Positions 48,569 to 62,451 of a stretch of 64,000 nt of DNA are shown here, piece after piece. Position 1 is the stretch's first letter, and every line of letters starts with the position of its first letter. Made by a program: the position numbers and the translations under genes. Source of the DNA: Rhodomicrobium lacus (lineage in GTDB: Bacteria > Pseudomonadota > Alphaproteobacteria > Rhizobiales > Rhodomicrobiaceae); NCBI RefSeq assembly GCF_003992725.1, contig NZ_RZNF01000004.1, forward strand, positions 62,001-126,000. The letters are read 5' to 3'. Below the pieces are notes generated by a model, which saw nothing but the letters and a program-made list of their open reading frames with translations, did no database searches and had not been told where the DNA came from.

Positions 48569-49781
48569 AGGTGAGGTCCGAAGCCCATACGGTTGCGCGC
48601 CCCTGCCCGCCCGCGCCGCAATCGACGCGGATCTCGATTTCGCCGCGCTTCATATAGGCCGAACCCAGCTCCTCTTTGTAATCGGGGTCGCGCAAGCCTT
48701 CCTTCGCCACCTGAATGTCGCCGAACCAGATCGACAGCCGGTCGCGGTCCGCCGCTTCGCCCGAACGGCCTACGGCGGCGACGATGCGGCCCCAGTTCGC
48801 GTCCTCGCCCGCAACCGCAGTCTTCACGAGCGGTGAATTGCCGATGGTCATGGCAATGCGATGCGCGGCTTCATCCGATTCCGCCCCCTCGACATGGATG
48901 GTCATCAGCTTGGAGATGCCCTCGCCATCCTTAACAACCTGAATGGCAAGGTCGTGAAGGAGCGAGAGAAGCGCCGCCGAAAACGCCGCCGCTTCCGGGT
49001 CGTCCGGCCCCGCGATCTTCGGCGCGCCCTTGGCCGCCGCCTCACCCGTCGCGAAGATGAGAAGCGTGTCGCTTGTCGACGTGTCGCCATCGACCGTCAC
49101 GGCGTTGAACGTCGTCTTCACGTGGCGGCGCAGAAGCTCCGTCAGCACGTGGCCTTCGACGGCCGCATCGGTGACGATAAAGGACAGCATCGTCGCCATG
49201 TCGGGCTGGATCATGCCCGAGCCCTTGGCAATGCCGTTGAGCGTGACCGGCACATTGTCGACGAAGGCGCGGCGCGTGGCCACCTTCGGATAGGTGTCGG
49301 TGGTCATGATCGCGCGCGCGGCATCGTGCCAGAGGTCTTCCTTCGCCTCGCCCGCCATCTTCGAAAGCACGTGGCTGAACTTCGTGGCGTCGAGCGGCTC
49401 GCCGATGACGCCCGTGGAGGCAATGAACACGCGCTCCGCCTCGAAGCCGCCTGCTTCGCCCGCGAACGCCGCCGTGGCTTCCACCGCATCGCGGCCGCGC
49501 TGCCCCGTGAACGCATTCGCGTTGCCGGAATTGACGACGAGCGCGCGGGCGCTTGCATGCTGAAGCTGCTCGCGGCACCAGTCGACCGCCGCCGAAGACG
49601 TCTTCGACCGCGTCAGCACCCCGCCCACCTGCGTCCCTTCCGGGAACAGCATGAGAAGCACGTCGGTGCGGTTCGCATATTTGATGCCCGCCTCCGCGAC
49701 CGCGATCTTCACGCCCGCGATCGGCGGCAGGGGCACGAGTTCGCCGGGCGCGAACGGCGAAACCTTTGTGATACTCGCCAT
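48531..49781 (-). CDS. argJ: Bifunctional ornithine acetyltransferase / N-acetylglutamate synthase
   Basis: The 416-residue enzyme recycles the acetyl group between N-acetylornithine and glutamate in arginine synthesis. It self-cleaves at Ala196-Thr197 ([11 protein letters not shown]), where Thr becomes the nucleophile. [29 protein letters not shown] and the C-terminal [15 protein letters not shown] are family hallmarks. It follows the PPIase gene by 24 bases and overlaps mutT, forming a three-gene unit. Confidence 0.96.
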   Translation of the reverse strand: MASITKVSPFAPGELVPLPPIAGVKIAVAEAGIKYANRTDVLLMLFPEGTQVGGVLTRSKTSSAAVDWCREQLQHASARALVVNSGNANAFTGQRGRDAVEATAAFAGEAGGFEAERVFIASTGVIGEPLDATKFSHVLSKMAGEAKEDLWHDAARAIMTTDTYPKVATRRAFVDNVPVTLNGIAKGSGMIQPDMATMLSFIVTDAAVEGHVLTELLRRHVKTTFNAVTVDGDTSTSDTLLIFATGEAAAKGAPKIAGPDDPEAAAFSAALLSLLHDLAIQVVKDGEGISKLMTIHVEGAESDEAAHRIAMTIGNSPLVKTAVAGEDANWGRIVAAVGRSGEAADRDRLSIWFGDIQVAKEGLRDPDYKEELGSAYMKRGEIEIRVDCGAGGQGRATVWASDLTYDYIRINADYRS

Positions 49782-49805
49782 GAACCCGGCTCCTTTCGTT
49801 GGCTG

Positions 49806-50657
49806 CTACTTCTGCTGCGTCGGCGTTTCGATCGCGGCGGCCTTGGCGTCTTCGTCGATGGCCTTCTTCAGCTCCGGATCGACGATGTCCACCTTAGCGG
49901 ATGAACGCAGTTTCTGCACTGTTTCGCGAAGCTGGTTCTGAACGAGCGAGGCGACGATCTGGTCCTTCACCTCGTCGAAGCTCGGCACGGGCCGGTTGCG
50001 CTTGTCCTCGACCTTGATCACGTGCCAGCCGAACTCGGACTGCACGGGCTCGGAAATCTGGCCGGGCTGAAGCGAGAACGCGGCGTCCTCGAACACCTTC
50101 ACCATCTGGCCCTTGGAGAAATAACCGAGATCGCCTCCGGTGTTCGCGCTGGGGCCATCGGCGCTTTTCTTGGCCAGTTCGTTGAAGTCCGCGCCGCCCT
50201 TGAGCTGCTTCACGAGATCTTCGGCCTCTTCCTTCGTCTTGACGAGGATGTGGCGCGCACGCACTTCCGGCTCCGGCTTCAGCTTGGCGATCTGCTCGTC
50301 GTAGGCGGCCTTGGCTTGCGCGTCCGTGACCGCATCGCGGACCTTCTTCTCATAGAAGGTGTCGCGCAGCGCACGCAGCTTGTAATAAGCCGCCCGCTCC
50401 TCGAAATCCTTGGCGGCGTCGAGCTTGTCCTTCGTCGCCTCGTTGGCGAAAAGATGCGCCTCGACGAGATATTCGACCAGCACGCGACGGCGGCTTTCCG
50501 CCGGAAGCCCGGCGATTTCCGCCCCGACCTCGGCTTCCGCGAAGGCGATCTCGGCTTCCGTGATGTCAGTTCCGTTGACGCGCGCGACCGGAGCCGCCTG
50601 CGCCATCTGCGCGCCGAATGCCAGCATCGCCGCACTCAGTAAAATCCTTGCATTCAC
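49806..50657 (-). CDS. Parvulin-type periplasmic peptidyl-prolyl isomerase
   Basis: The 283-residue chaperone has a signal peptide (MNARILLSAAMLAFGAQMAQ) and an N-terminal SurA/PrsA-like helical region. A rotamase domain lies at about 135-225, with RARHILVKTKEEAEDL, GGDLGYFSKGQMV and FGWHVIKVED. It assists folding of exported proteins. It is the first gene of the unit with argJ and mutT, which is a placement conserved in alphaproteobacteria. The C-terminal tail is Ala/Lys-rich. Confidence 0.9.
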   Translation of the reverse strand: MNARILLSAAMLAFGAQMAQAAPVARVNGTDITEAEIAFAEAEVGAEIAGLPAESRRRVLVEYLVEAHLFANEATKDKLDAAKDFEERAAYYKLRALRDTFYEKKVRDAVTDAQAKAAYDEQIAKLKPEPEVRARHILVKTKEEAEDLVKQLKGGADFNELAKKSADGPSANTGGDLGYFSKGQMVKVFEDAAFSLQPGQISEPVQSEFGWHVIKVEDKRNRPVPSFDEVKDQIVASLVQNQLRETVQKLRSSAKVDIVDPELKKAIDEDAKAAAIETPTQQK

Positions 50658-50958
50658 GATGGAAACTCCTCGCCCTTAGGGAAACGTCGAACCGTTGTCT
50701 TTGCAGCGACTTATGTTTTTCGCCGCTTTTAAGACCCGTCGCTCTCGATGGGAAGCACGATCTTGCGGTTATTAAGGCGTTTCAATCTTCCTGCGAGTCC
50801 GCCACGCCTCGTGCATCGTGCCTTAAATAGGCTAAGCCTACGGCGGAACAAGCTTTTTCTGGAATGGTTCTGCTTTCTGACTATCAGCACGGCTCCGCGC
50901 GACAAGCCATCCAAGATTTCCGACGCGCTTCCGATGCCCTTTCAGGAGGCACCGCCCA
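50658..50958. other. Divergent promoter region between the PPIase gene and the catalase gene
   Basis: These 301 bases separate divergent genes. AGGAGG precedes the catalase ATG by 9 bases. TTGCGG and TTAAGGCG repeats near 50763-50778 may be promoter elements, but I recognise no OxyR or RpoH consensus. No gene is seen. Confidence 0.35.
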
Positions 50959-53169
<2,211 letters not shown>

Positions 53170-53216
53170 CGACAAAGCACGTGGCGGTGCCGCGCGGTGC
53201 TAAGCCGCTCTTCAAA

Positions 53217-54152
53217 TCAAGGGTGCCGCGCGAGAAACGCCTCGATCGCGCGCGCCGTCTCCTCGGGCTTCTCTTCCTGGGGCATGTGCCCGCATTTCGA
53301 GAACATCACGAGTTCCGCCGTCGGAATATCGGCCTTCAGCCGCTGCCCGAAGACTGACGGCACGACCTTATCCTCATCGCACCACATCACGAGCGTAGGC
53401 ACGCGGATCGTCTGATAGCTCAGCGCGATTTCATCGATGTTCGGTGGCATGATCTGTTCGACCGTTTTCACAAGCGCATGCTTGGCGGCCGGGGACCGAA
53501 GCGGGCTGGCATATTCTGTGATGGAGCGCTCCGTGATCTTTTCATGGTCGTAATAGGCGAGCTTGAGCCCCTGCTCGGACTGCACCTCCGGGGGCACGAG
53601 CGCCATGCCGACTTCGGCCAGGCCCGGCACCTGCAGCATCCTGAAAAAGATCGGCAGCGGCTGCTTGTAGGCTACGCTGTCGACGAGGACGATATTCCTG
53701 ATGCGCGAGCGAAGAGCGCCCTTCGCCCGAAGCGCGAGCGCCAGCGTCACGCCGCCTCCGAAAGAATGCCCGACGATCGTCAGATCCTTCAGGTTCTCCT
53801 GCTCGATGAACGCCTGAATGACATCGGCCTGATCGAACACGGAATATTTGTCGTCGAGCGGCTTGTCGGACGCGCCGAAGCCGCGCAGGTCCACCGCGAT
53901 GACACGATGCTTGCGGGCCAGATCGGGCATCACGCCCTGCCATGTGTAGCTCGACGTGGCGAAGCCGTGCAGCAAAAGGATCGGCTTTCCCCGCCCGCTC
54001 TCGGTCACCGCGAGGCGCAGGGGGCCGCCTGGCGCGCGCACGGTCTTGTAGCTGACGGCCGCCGCCGTCCCCTGCTGCGCCACCATCACCGGCGCGCAGG
54101 CCGAAAGCGCCGCGCAGAGCACTAAGCCGAGCAGAAGAAACCTGCGTCGCAT
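53217..54152 (-). CDS. Alpha/beta-hydrolase lipoprotein
   Basis: The 311-residue protein starts MRRRFLLLGLVLCAALSAC, where LSAC is a lipobox, so it is probably a lipid-anchored periplasmic hydrolase. The nucleophile elbow is VGHSFGGG, the oxyanion region LLLHGFATSSYTW, the Asp lies in MWCDEDKVVP, and the His is in KCGHMPQEEKPE. The frame is open 28 codons further upstream without a signal. It is convergent with the catalase gene. The substrate is unknown. Confidence 0.85.
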   Translation of the reverse strand: MRRRFLLLGLVLCAALSACAPVMVAQQGTAAAVSYKTVRAPGGPLRLAVTESGRGKPILLLHGFATSSYTWQGVMPDLARKHRVIAVDLRGFGASDKPLDDKYSVFDQADVIQAFIEQENLKDLTIVGHSFGGGVTLALALRAKGALRSRIRNIVLVDSVAYKQPLPIFFRMLQVPGLAEVGMALVPPEVQSEQGLKLAYYDHEKITERSITEYASPLRSPAAKHALVKTVEQIMPPNIDEIALSYQTIRVPTLVMWCDEDKVVPSVFGQRLKADIPTAELVMFSKCGHMPQEEKPEETARAIEAFLARHP

Positions 54153-54416
54153 CGATCCCCGCTTGCCTTGTCCGAAAACGCTTCGGAAGAGGCATTGTCC
54201 ATTGGAAAGCGCAGAAAAAAGGGAAATCGAGGCCATTTTCAGCCGCGCGGCGCTGGAAAACGGTCCCCGAGGTGATTTGCCTGTCCAAGGGCGCGCCCGT
54301 CAAGACGGAAGCGGATGTGTGTCACCTTCGCATCTGGCGCAGGAATCATTAAATTATTTGTAAAAAATGAATCGTTTTTTCTGCTTTGCGGCAGTAAGGT
54401 CATGCGCAGGAAGCGT

Positions 54417-55226
54417 ATGAGTTTCAATATGTTGGGTGTTGTCTTGCATTTCGCGCTGACGCTGGCGGGAGTTGCGGCGGCAGTCGTGTCGTGTGCTGCG
54501 GGCGAGGCCGCGCGCGGTCCCCGCTTCGAGACCTACGTCACCGTCGATTATGCGGGACGCTCGGCAGCGGTTGCGGATTCCACCGTCTGGAGCCTTTTCG
54601 GACCCATCGACCGGGAGGGGGTGCGCCTGAAGCTCGACGGCCTTGTCGGCGTCTCCGGCGAGACGGACGCCGGCGTGTTTTCCAACGAGTTTTATGCGCA
54701 GCGTCTCGGCTCGGGCGGAAGCTTATCGGCAGGCTATCAGGCCAATCGCGGGCCGCTCTGGATCAAGGCTTATGCGGGCGTGGCCTACGCAACGAGGATG
54801 GACCGGCTGTTCGACGCCGGCCACGTCGCCTGGGATGCGGACAGGCTCGAACGCAACAGCCAATTCGGCATGATCGCCTCATTGGACGTATGGTGGCGCG
54901 TCGCGGACCGAATATGGACGTCCGCGAACGCATCCCATTCGCAGATCCGCGACACAACCTCGCTCTACGGGCGCGCCGCTTACGAAATCTATCGCGATGA
55001 TGCGATCCGCCTGTCGCTCGGGGCGGAGGGCTCCTTTTCGAGCTATGCCGAGATTTTCAGCGAAGGCGATACGACGGGGAGGAACGAGACCTACGCCAAG
55101 GCGGGCGCGCTCCTCAATCTCAGGTATGGAGCAAACGATATCTCCCTGTCGGGCGGCGGAGTGTCGGCCAGCGAGGAAAAGGACTATCGCGCCTACGCAA
55201 CCTTGAGCGTCGGCCGCAAGTTCTGA
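54417..55226 (+). CDS. bcsS: Cellulose biosynthesis protein BcsS-like outer-membrane/periplasmic protein
   Basis: The 269-residue product has a hydrophobic leader (MSFNMLGVVLHFALTLAGVA). It then shows repeated amphipathic beta strands ending in an aromatic residue (VGRKF), as in outer-membrane barrels. ETYVTVDYAGRS and WSLFGPIDREGVRLKLDG agree with the alphaproteobacterial BcsS family. ATG 54417 follows AGGAA; ATG 54402 is an alternative. No cellulose synthase genes are adjacent, so the link to cellulose is by family only. Confidence 0.7.
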   Translation: MSFNMLGVVLHFALTLAGVAAAVVSCAAGEAARGPRFETYVTVDYAGRSAAVADSTVWSLFGPIDREGVRLKLDGLVGVSGETDAGVFSNEFYAQRLGSGGSLSAGYQANRGPLWIKAYAGVAYATRMDRLFDAGHVAWDADRLERNSQFGMIASLDVWWRVADRIWTSANASHSQIRDTTSLYGRAAYEIYRDDAIRLSLGAEGSFSSYAEIFSEGDTTGRNETYAKAGALLNLRYGANDISLSGGGVSASEEKDYRAYATLSVGRKF

Positions 55227-55399
55227 TTTTCGGCGTAACGAGCGGGATATTTTCGCGAAGCGCGGCCAGCACCTCAGGCAAGCAGCCGAGCGAAGCGCGG
55301 TTGTCCGGGCGGCATCGGCAGGAAATGGCGGGCGGCATGCGGGATGGACGACTTGCTCAGATGCGCCTTCCCTGCGCGGATTCCCCTCCGGGGGGGCCT

Positions 55400-57145
55400 T
55401 CAGTTGGAAAGGCTGCCCTGATGCGATGACAGGATCGGTGCCGCAGCGGTGCCCGAGAGCACGAGCTTCGACGAGAATGCGGACGCCAGACCGCCTTTCG
55501 AGACGGCGCCGCCAGCCGAAACGGGCGCTTCCTCGCGATGGGAAGACAGCGTGCCGCTCACAGCCGCATCGGGCAACGCGATCCTGAGCTTGCCCTCGAT
55601 CTTCTGCCCGTCATGTTGCCCCTGGACGTCGAGATCGACGGCCCCGCCTGTCAGCCTGCCATCGATGCGTGCCGCTGCGAAAGGAAACCTCTGACGACCG
55701 GCCGCGAGGAGGTCCGCACCCGTCACCGCCGCGTCGAGCGCGCGCCCCGCCACGCCGTCGAGCGATCCGCCGAGCGGGAACAGAAGCGCGAAGCTGCCGG
55801 ATGCGGCGCCCGTTTCGGGCAGCGCGCCCTCGCCGCCGAGCGGCACATTCAAACCCAGACGCAGGGTGGCCGGTCCACGAACCGACAGCGGCAGTTGCAG
55901 CGCCGACGCAAGCGCGCCGGCGTCAAGCCGCTTCGCCGTGCCGGTCACCGACATCGCGCCCGGCCGCGCGGGGTCGATCTCCACGCGGGCGATTGCATTG
56001 CCGCCGAAAAGCGCCAACTCCGCAACGTCCACGGAAAGATGCCCGCTCCGCGCCGTCACAGCCAGTGCGACCGGGCCGGCTTCCAAGCCGCCGGCGCGCA
56101 GGCGATCGGCGGAGAGCCGTATGTCGAGGTCGACCGCGCGCCGTTCATTGGTTGCGGGGATAAAGACGCCGCCCGATGCCCCTGCCGGGTTGCCCTTGTC
56201 GAAAGGCTGCGTGCCCGCCGCCCGCGCCGCCGTCCACATGGGCGTCACGTCCAGCGTATCGTAAGCGAGCGTGCCTTCGATCCGCGCCCGATTGTCCGAA
56301 ACATAAAATGCGAGTGCCCCCCTCGCGGTTCGGTCGCCGAACGAAAAGGACGCCTCGTCGAGGGAGACCCGATCACGCGACCAAGTCAGATCGCCCTTAA
56401 GGGAAAAGGCGCTCGCGGCTTCCCAAGGCGTCAGCGCCGCAAGGAGATTAGCCGCGGGCGGGCACTCTCCTGTCGTCTTGAGCCTTACTTGGCCGGAAAC
56501 GCTATCCCCGTTGCGCTCGCCCTGAAAGGCGAAGTCGAAACCCGGCTTGTGCAGACCCAGCGCGAAAGATCCGGCTTCCGTCGGGTTCGGCCGCTTTAAC
56601 GCGATACGCTCGAAGGTGATCCGCCTGTAGGGACGAAAGTCGCGGTCGGCGACATAGAACACAGGATTGCGAAGTTCGATGTCCGGAAGGCTGCTGCGGT
56701 CAACGAGGGTCAAGGCAAGCCGCGCCGCCGCGAATTCGTCCGCCGCGCCGCCGCGTGACTGGCGTTTCAGGACGAATTGGGGCGATGACACGACGAACTT
56801 TCTATATTCGAGATCGCCGAGAAGGAGGGATCGCAAATTCACCAAGGCCGTGACGGTTTCGGCGCGACCGCGCAGCACCGGATCGAGCCCGGGCGCGTCA
56901 TGAAAGCGAACACCGCTCGCCTCCAGGGAGAGCGAGGCAAAACTGGCGACACGAAGCTGCCCCGTCAGAGTGACCTTGCCGCCACTCCAGGCGGCAAGTG
57001 CCTTCACGAAGCTTTTACGCGCGACATCGCCGTCGAGAAACCGCGGAATCGATATTGCAAAAAGGATCAGCGCGACCCCGGCGCAGAGCCCGCAAAGCGC
57101 CAGACTCTTCAAAACATATCGAACTTTTTGCGTAATCTGATACAT
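55400..57145 (-). CDS. AsmA-family envelope protein
   Basis: The 581-residue protein has one N-terminal membrane helix (about 13-33, LALCGLCAGVALILFAISIP). A chorein-like N-terminal domain follows (GKVTLTGQLRVASFASLSLEASGVRF), then a long beta-rich periplasmic part with AsmA_2-like repeats. AsmA-like proteins shape lipid transport between membranes. The start is divergent from the acetoacetyl-CoA synthetase gene, 141 bases away. Substrate and partners are unknown. Confidence 0.85.
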   Translation of the reverse strand: MYQITQKVRYVLKSLALCGLCAGVALILFAISIPRFLDGDVARKSFVKALAAWSGGKVTLTGQLRVASFASLSLEASGVRFHDAPGLDPVLRGRAETVTALVNLRSLLLGDLEYRKFVVSSPQFVLKRQSRGGAADEFAAARLALTLVDRSSLPDIELRNPVFYVADRDFRPYRRITFERIALKRPNPTEAGSFALGLHKPGFDFAFQGERNGDSVSGQVRLKTTGECPPAANLLAALTPWEAASAFSLKGDLTWSRDRVSLDEASFSFGDRTARGALAFYVSDNRARIEGTLAYDTLDVTPMWTAARAAGTQPFDKGNPAGASGGVFIPATNERRAVDLDIRLSADRLRAGGLEAGPVALAVTARSGHLSVDVAELALFGGNAIARVEIDPARPGAMSVTGTAKRLDAGALASALQLPLSVRGPATLRLGLNVPLGGEGALPETGAASGSFALLFPLGGSLDGVAGRALDAAVTGADLLAAGRQRFPFAAARIDGRLTGGAVDLDVQGQHDGQKIEGKLRIALPDAAVSGTLSSHREEAPVSAGGAVSKGGLASAFSSKLVLSGTAAAPILSSHQGSLSN

Positions 57146-57286
57146 CTTGAAGCAGGTGAGGAAAACCGTGAAGCTGAAGTTTCATGCGCCACAGCGCACA
57201 TGCTTCACCCGCTCATCCAAACGGGTGAGCATCAAGGTTTAAAAACACTTTGTGACGCTGGCGAGTCTTTGCATCGGAGACTGCAC

Positions 57287-59242
<1,956 letters not shown>

Positions 59243-59602
59243 GTGAAGCGCCGCCGACCTTCGTAGCCAACGCGAGGGTGAAAGCAGGGTTCGCGTGAAG
59301 AAACGTGTCTGATCGCAGGCCGGGGCTTATAATGCTCCCTTGCCGTTTTCTATAAAAATACTGATATATTTCAGTGACTTAGTCGACGCCTTTGTTGTGC
59401 CCGTTGCGCCAGATCACTGCGCTCCGACGGGCATCGCGCCACCCCAGCCGAGGCCCACGCAGGGCGCACACGCCATCGAGCCCACGCGTCAAACGCAAGC
59501 TCTGGTGCTCAAACGCCACCCCGGCGCGCCGCTATTCCGTATCGCGCTCGCGGTTCACGTTTTCCTTACCTTTCTGCAACGCGCGATAGCCGTCTGTTGA
59601 CG
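59243..59602. other. Intergenic region downstream of acetoacetyl-CoA synthetase
   Basis: No convincing gene is seen here. An AT-rich patch at 59330-59385 is followed by GC-rich sequence. Short open frames near 59340-59600 lack family features or ribosome sites. The first MraZ box begins directly after this stretch. Confidence 0.35.
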
Positions 59603-59637
59603 CCCACAATTACCCATGTTATCCCATAAATGCCCGT
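59603..59637 (-). promoter_or_regulatory. MraZ-type operator, four repeats (reverse orientation)
   Basis: CCCAC, CCCAT, CCCAT and CCCGT start at 59603, 59613, 59623 and 59633, exactly 10 bases apart. On the minus strand this is (A/T/C)GGG-N6 repeated four times, the layout of the MraZ operator (TGGGN repeats with 5-base spacers). It is 296 bases before mraZ. Confidence 0.75.
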
Positions 59638-59649
59638 TCGGAAGGGGGC

Positions 59650-59719
59650 GATTCGGAGGGAGAGAAAACAGCTTTCGCCGGGCAAGGCCACAGCACGGCA
59701 AGGTTTCTCCCTCCGATCC
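59650..59719. repeat. Inverted repeat between the two MraZ boxes
   Basis: GATTCGGAGGGAGAGAAAAC (near 59650-59669) and its near reverse complement GGTTTCTCCCTCCGATC (near 59703-59719) form arms of about 15 bases with one gap, separated by about 33 bases. It could be an intrinsic stop or a cruciform that separates the two boxes. Confidence 0.45.
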
Positions 59720-59828
59720 ATCCGCTTTTCGCACTGAATGGACGTTTACAGGCTCATTTTTGCAATTTTAAGTCGCAGACTGCCCGTTAAAGTCGATAGT
59801 TTGTGTGCCACTCTGGTTTTTTGTCGTC

Positions 59829-59852
59829 TGGGTATTTATGGGTAATAGCGGG
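59829..59852 (+). promoter_or_regulatory. MraZ operator, three repeats, proximal to mraZ
   Basis: TGGG, TGGG and CGGG begin at 59829, 59839 and 59849, in perfect 10-base register, 81 bases upstream of the mraZ start. This is the expected autoregulatory MraZ box of the division cluster promoter. Confidence 0.8.
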
Positions 59853-59932
59853 TTTCGGTTAACGATTTGCCACGGCACAAGATGCGCGAGCCGTCGCAGT
59901 GTGCGTTTCGGACGGAGGCGTGGATTTGAGGG

Positions 59933-60385
59933 ATGGATGAATTTGCTTCGCGCATCGACAGCAAGGTTGACCAACGCGGGCGCGTCGCTATTCCTGCGCC
60001 ATTCCGCGCTATCCTTGCCCAGGAAGGCACGAGCGAAATTCACTGCTACCCGCATCTCGACTACGCTACGATCGAGGCTGGAGGCTCTCGGTTGGTCGAA
60101 GAAATCAAGGGAATTGTCGGGCGGCAGCCAACGGGCAGCGCCCTTCGCGAAGCACTCGAACTCGTCTATTTCGGCGAGTGCGAAAAGCTCAAGATCGACC
60201 CGGACGGGCGAACTGTGTTGCCGAAGCGGCTGCGCGATCATGCCGGAATTACAGAGACGGCGGTTTTCGTCGGCCTTGGCAACAAGTTTCAGATCTGGGA
60301 ACCAGAGGCTTACAGCAAGTTTCGTGAACGCGCGCGCGAACAGGCGCTTGCGCTTCGCAAAGAGCTCGGCGCGGGGAGCCGCTGA
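59933..60385 (+). CDS. mraZ: Transcriptional regulator MraZ
   Basis: The 150-residue protein has two SpoVT-AbrB-like half-domains, each with the MraZ DNA-contact pattern: [17 protein letters not shown] at 9-25 and [17 protein letters not shown] near 87-103. It forms a ring that binds spaced TGGG repeats and represses the mra (division and cell wall) operon. Its stop overlaps the rsmH start (ATGA), so the two are coupled. Confidence 0.95.
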   Translation: MDEFASRIDSKVDQRGRVAIPAPFRAILAQEGTSEIHCYPHLDYATIEAGGSRLVEEIKGIVGRQPTGSALREALELVYFGECEKLKIDPDGRTVLPKRLRDHAGITETAVFVGLGNKFQIWEPEAYSKFRERAREQALALRKELGAGSR

Positions 60386-61413
60386 TGAAGCGGCGCAAAC
60401 GTGGGGGCAACAGGGATGTGGCGGATCGCGGGAGGCCGGTAGAGGGCCCGTCTCCCGACAGCGGACCGGTCCGTCACATTCCGGTGCTACTGAGGGAAGT
60501 GCTGGAAGCGTTGCATCCAGGGGTGGGGGAACGCTTCATTGACGGCACCTTTGGCGCGGGCGGCTATGCCCGCGCCATCCTTGAGGCCGCGCATTGCGAC
60601 GTGCTCGGCCTCGACCGCGACCCGACCGCAATAGCGGCGGGTTGCGCACTCGAAGCCGGCTTTGCGGGCCGGTTGAAACTCGCCGAAACGCCCTTTTCCG
60701 AGATGGAAGACGCCGCCCACGCCATCGGCTGGAAGAGCGTTGACGGCGTCGTGCTCGATCTCGGCGTTTCCTCCATGCAACTCGACGAGGCGGAGCGCGG
60801 CTTCTCCTTCATGCGAGACGGCCCGCTCGACATGCGCATGTCGGCGAGCGGCCTTTCCGCCGCCGATGTCGTCAACACCTATGAGAAAGACGCCATCGCC
60901 GACATCCTTTATACGCTTGGCGAGGAGCGCCGCTCGCGGGCCATCGCCGCCGCCATCGTGAAGGATCGCGAGACGGCGCCCTTCGAGCGCACGGGTCAGC
61001 TCGCGGCGCTCATCGCGCGCGTGCTCGGTCACAGGCCAGGCGATCCGAAGCACCCTGCAACACGCAGCTTTCAGGCGCTGCGCCTTTATGTGAACGACGA
61101 ACTCGGCGAGCTCACGCGCGCGCTCGAAGCGGCCGAACGGATGCTCGAACCCGGCGGGCGGCTCGTCGTGGTGAGCTTTCATTCCCTCGAAGATCGCATC
61201 GTGAAGCGCTTCCTGGCGGAGCGCTCGGGCAAGCGCGCCAAAGCATCGCGCTACATCCCTGACGCCGGGGACGTCACCGCGCCGACCTTCGAGCTTCGCG
61301 ACCGCCACGGCGTCGAGCCCTCCGAGGATGAAGTGGCCGCAAACCCCCGTGCGCGCTCGGCGCGCCTGCGCTGGGCCGTCCGCACCGCCGCCGATGCGTT
61401 AAGCGAAACGTGA
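60385..61413 (+). CDS. rsmH: 16S rRNA (cytosine(1402)-N4)-methyltransferase
   Basis: The 342-residue SAM enzyme methylates C1402 of 16S rRNA. The SAM motif [10 protein letters not shown] lies at about 52-61, LGLDRDP follows, and [18 protein letters not shown] and [13 protein letters not shown] are family hallmarks. An N-terminal Arg/Gly-rich extension of about 30 residues precedes [10 protein letters not shown] and is longer than usual. It overlaps mraZ by one base. The expected ftsL and ftsI do not follow. Confidence 0.95.
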   Translation: MKRRKRGGNRDVADRGRPVEGPSPDSGPVRHIPVLLREVLEALHPGVGERFIDGTFGAGGYARAILEAAHCDVLGLDRDPTAIAAGCALEAGFAGRLKLAETPFSEMEDAAHAIGWKSVDGVVLDLGVSSMQLDEAERGFSFMRDGPLDMRMSASGLSAADVVNTYEKDAIADILYTLGEERRSRAIAAAIVKDRETAPFERTGQLAALIARVLGHRPGDPKHPATRSFQALRLYVNDELGELTRALEAAERMLEPGGRLVVVSFHSLEDRIVKRFLAERSGKRAKASRYIPDAGDVTAPTFELRDRHGVEPSEDEVAANPRARSARLRWAVRTAADALSET

Positions 61414-61480
61414 TAGAGACCCGCCCGTTTTCGCCCCAATTCGCGATCATCCCGAGGCCGCATGCATCGAGGCTGCACCC

Positions 61481-62413
61481 ATGCTGAAACGCCGTACATT
61501 CCTCGCCGGAGCAGCTGCCGCGGCCCTTTTGCCCGGCTTTTCGAACGTCCGCGCTTCAGGCCGAACAACCGTCCCCCTCTGGTCGGGTGATCCACCCGAC
61601 GGTGGCGGCCCGCGCGGTGAACCTGAAGAAAGCCACCCGGGCGCGATCACCAACATCGCCCTGCCCTTTCTCGACGTCTTCGCACCGGAGCGCCCGAACG
61701 GGACTGCCGTCATCGTGGCGGGCGGCGGCGGCTACAAACGGATCGAAATCGCCCACGAGGCCGGCCCCGCCGCGCGCTGGCTTACGGATCGCGGGATCAC
61801 GGCATTCGTTCTCTATTATCGCCTTCCGCGTGAGGGCTGGCTCGGCGGTCCCCTCGCCCCGCTTCAGGACGCACGACGTGCGATCCAGCTCGTACGGAGC
61901 GGCAGGGCCGGCGTCGCGACCGATCCGCAACGCATCGGTGTGCTGGGCTTTTCAGCGGGCGGCCATCTGCTGGGCCTCGCCGCGGCACGGTCCGCTTTTC
62001 GCTCGTACGATCTCGACGATGAGGCAAGCCGCGTGTCGGCCAGACCCGATGCGGCGGCGCTCCTCTATCCCGTCGTGACGCTGCTTCCGCCCTATGACGA
62101 CACGTCGACGCGACGAGAGCTGATCGGCCGCCACCCGTCGCGGGCCGAAGGCGCGGAATGGTCCGTCGAGACGCATGTCCGGGCGCACTGTCCGCCGATG
62201 TTTCTGGCTCAGGCGCGGGACGACACGATAGCGAAGCCCGCGAACACGTCCCTCCTCGCGGAAGCCTGCAAGCGGCAGGGCGTTCCGGTCGATTTCCACC
62301 ACTTCGCCAGCGGAGGGCACGGCTTTGGAATGGGACGGCCGGGCACGGAGAGCGAGACGTGGCCCGCGCTTTTCGAGGCGTGGCTTCGCAAGAGAGGGCT
62401 GTTGCAGGGCTAG
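61481..62413 (+). CDS. Exported alpha/beta-hydrolase, BD-FAE / acetyl-esterase type
   Basis: The 310-residue protein starts MLKRRTFLAGAAAAALLPGF, a twin-Arg-like leader, so it is probably periplasmic. The esterase has IVAGGGGYKRI as oxyanion strand, nucleophile GFSAGGH, and His in GGHGFGMG. Relatives deacetylate xylan-type or other sugar acetates. A GH31 glycosidase gene follows immediately, which supports a carbohydrate role, but the substrate is unknown. Confidence 0.85.
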   Translation: MLKRRTFLAGAAAAALLPGFSNVRASGRTTVPLWSGDPPDGGGPRGEPEESHPGAITNIALPFLDVFAPERPNGTAVIVAGGGGYKRIEIAHEAGPAARWLTDRGITAFVLYYRLPREGWLGGPLAPLQDARRAIQLVRSGRAGVATDPQRIGVLGFSAGGHLLGLAAARSAFRSYDLDDEASRVSARPDAAALLYPVVTLLPPYDDTSTRRELIGRHPSRAEGAEWSVETHVRAHCPPMFLAQARDDTIAKPANTSLLAEACKRQGVPVDFHHFASGGHGFGMGRPGTESETWPALFEAWLRKRGLLQG

Positions 62414-62451
62414 GCCGCGATGCGGCCATTTTCCAGATCCACGGTCGGCGC

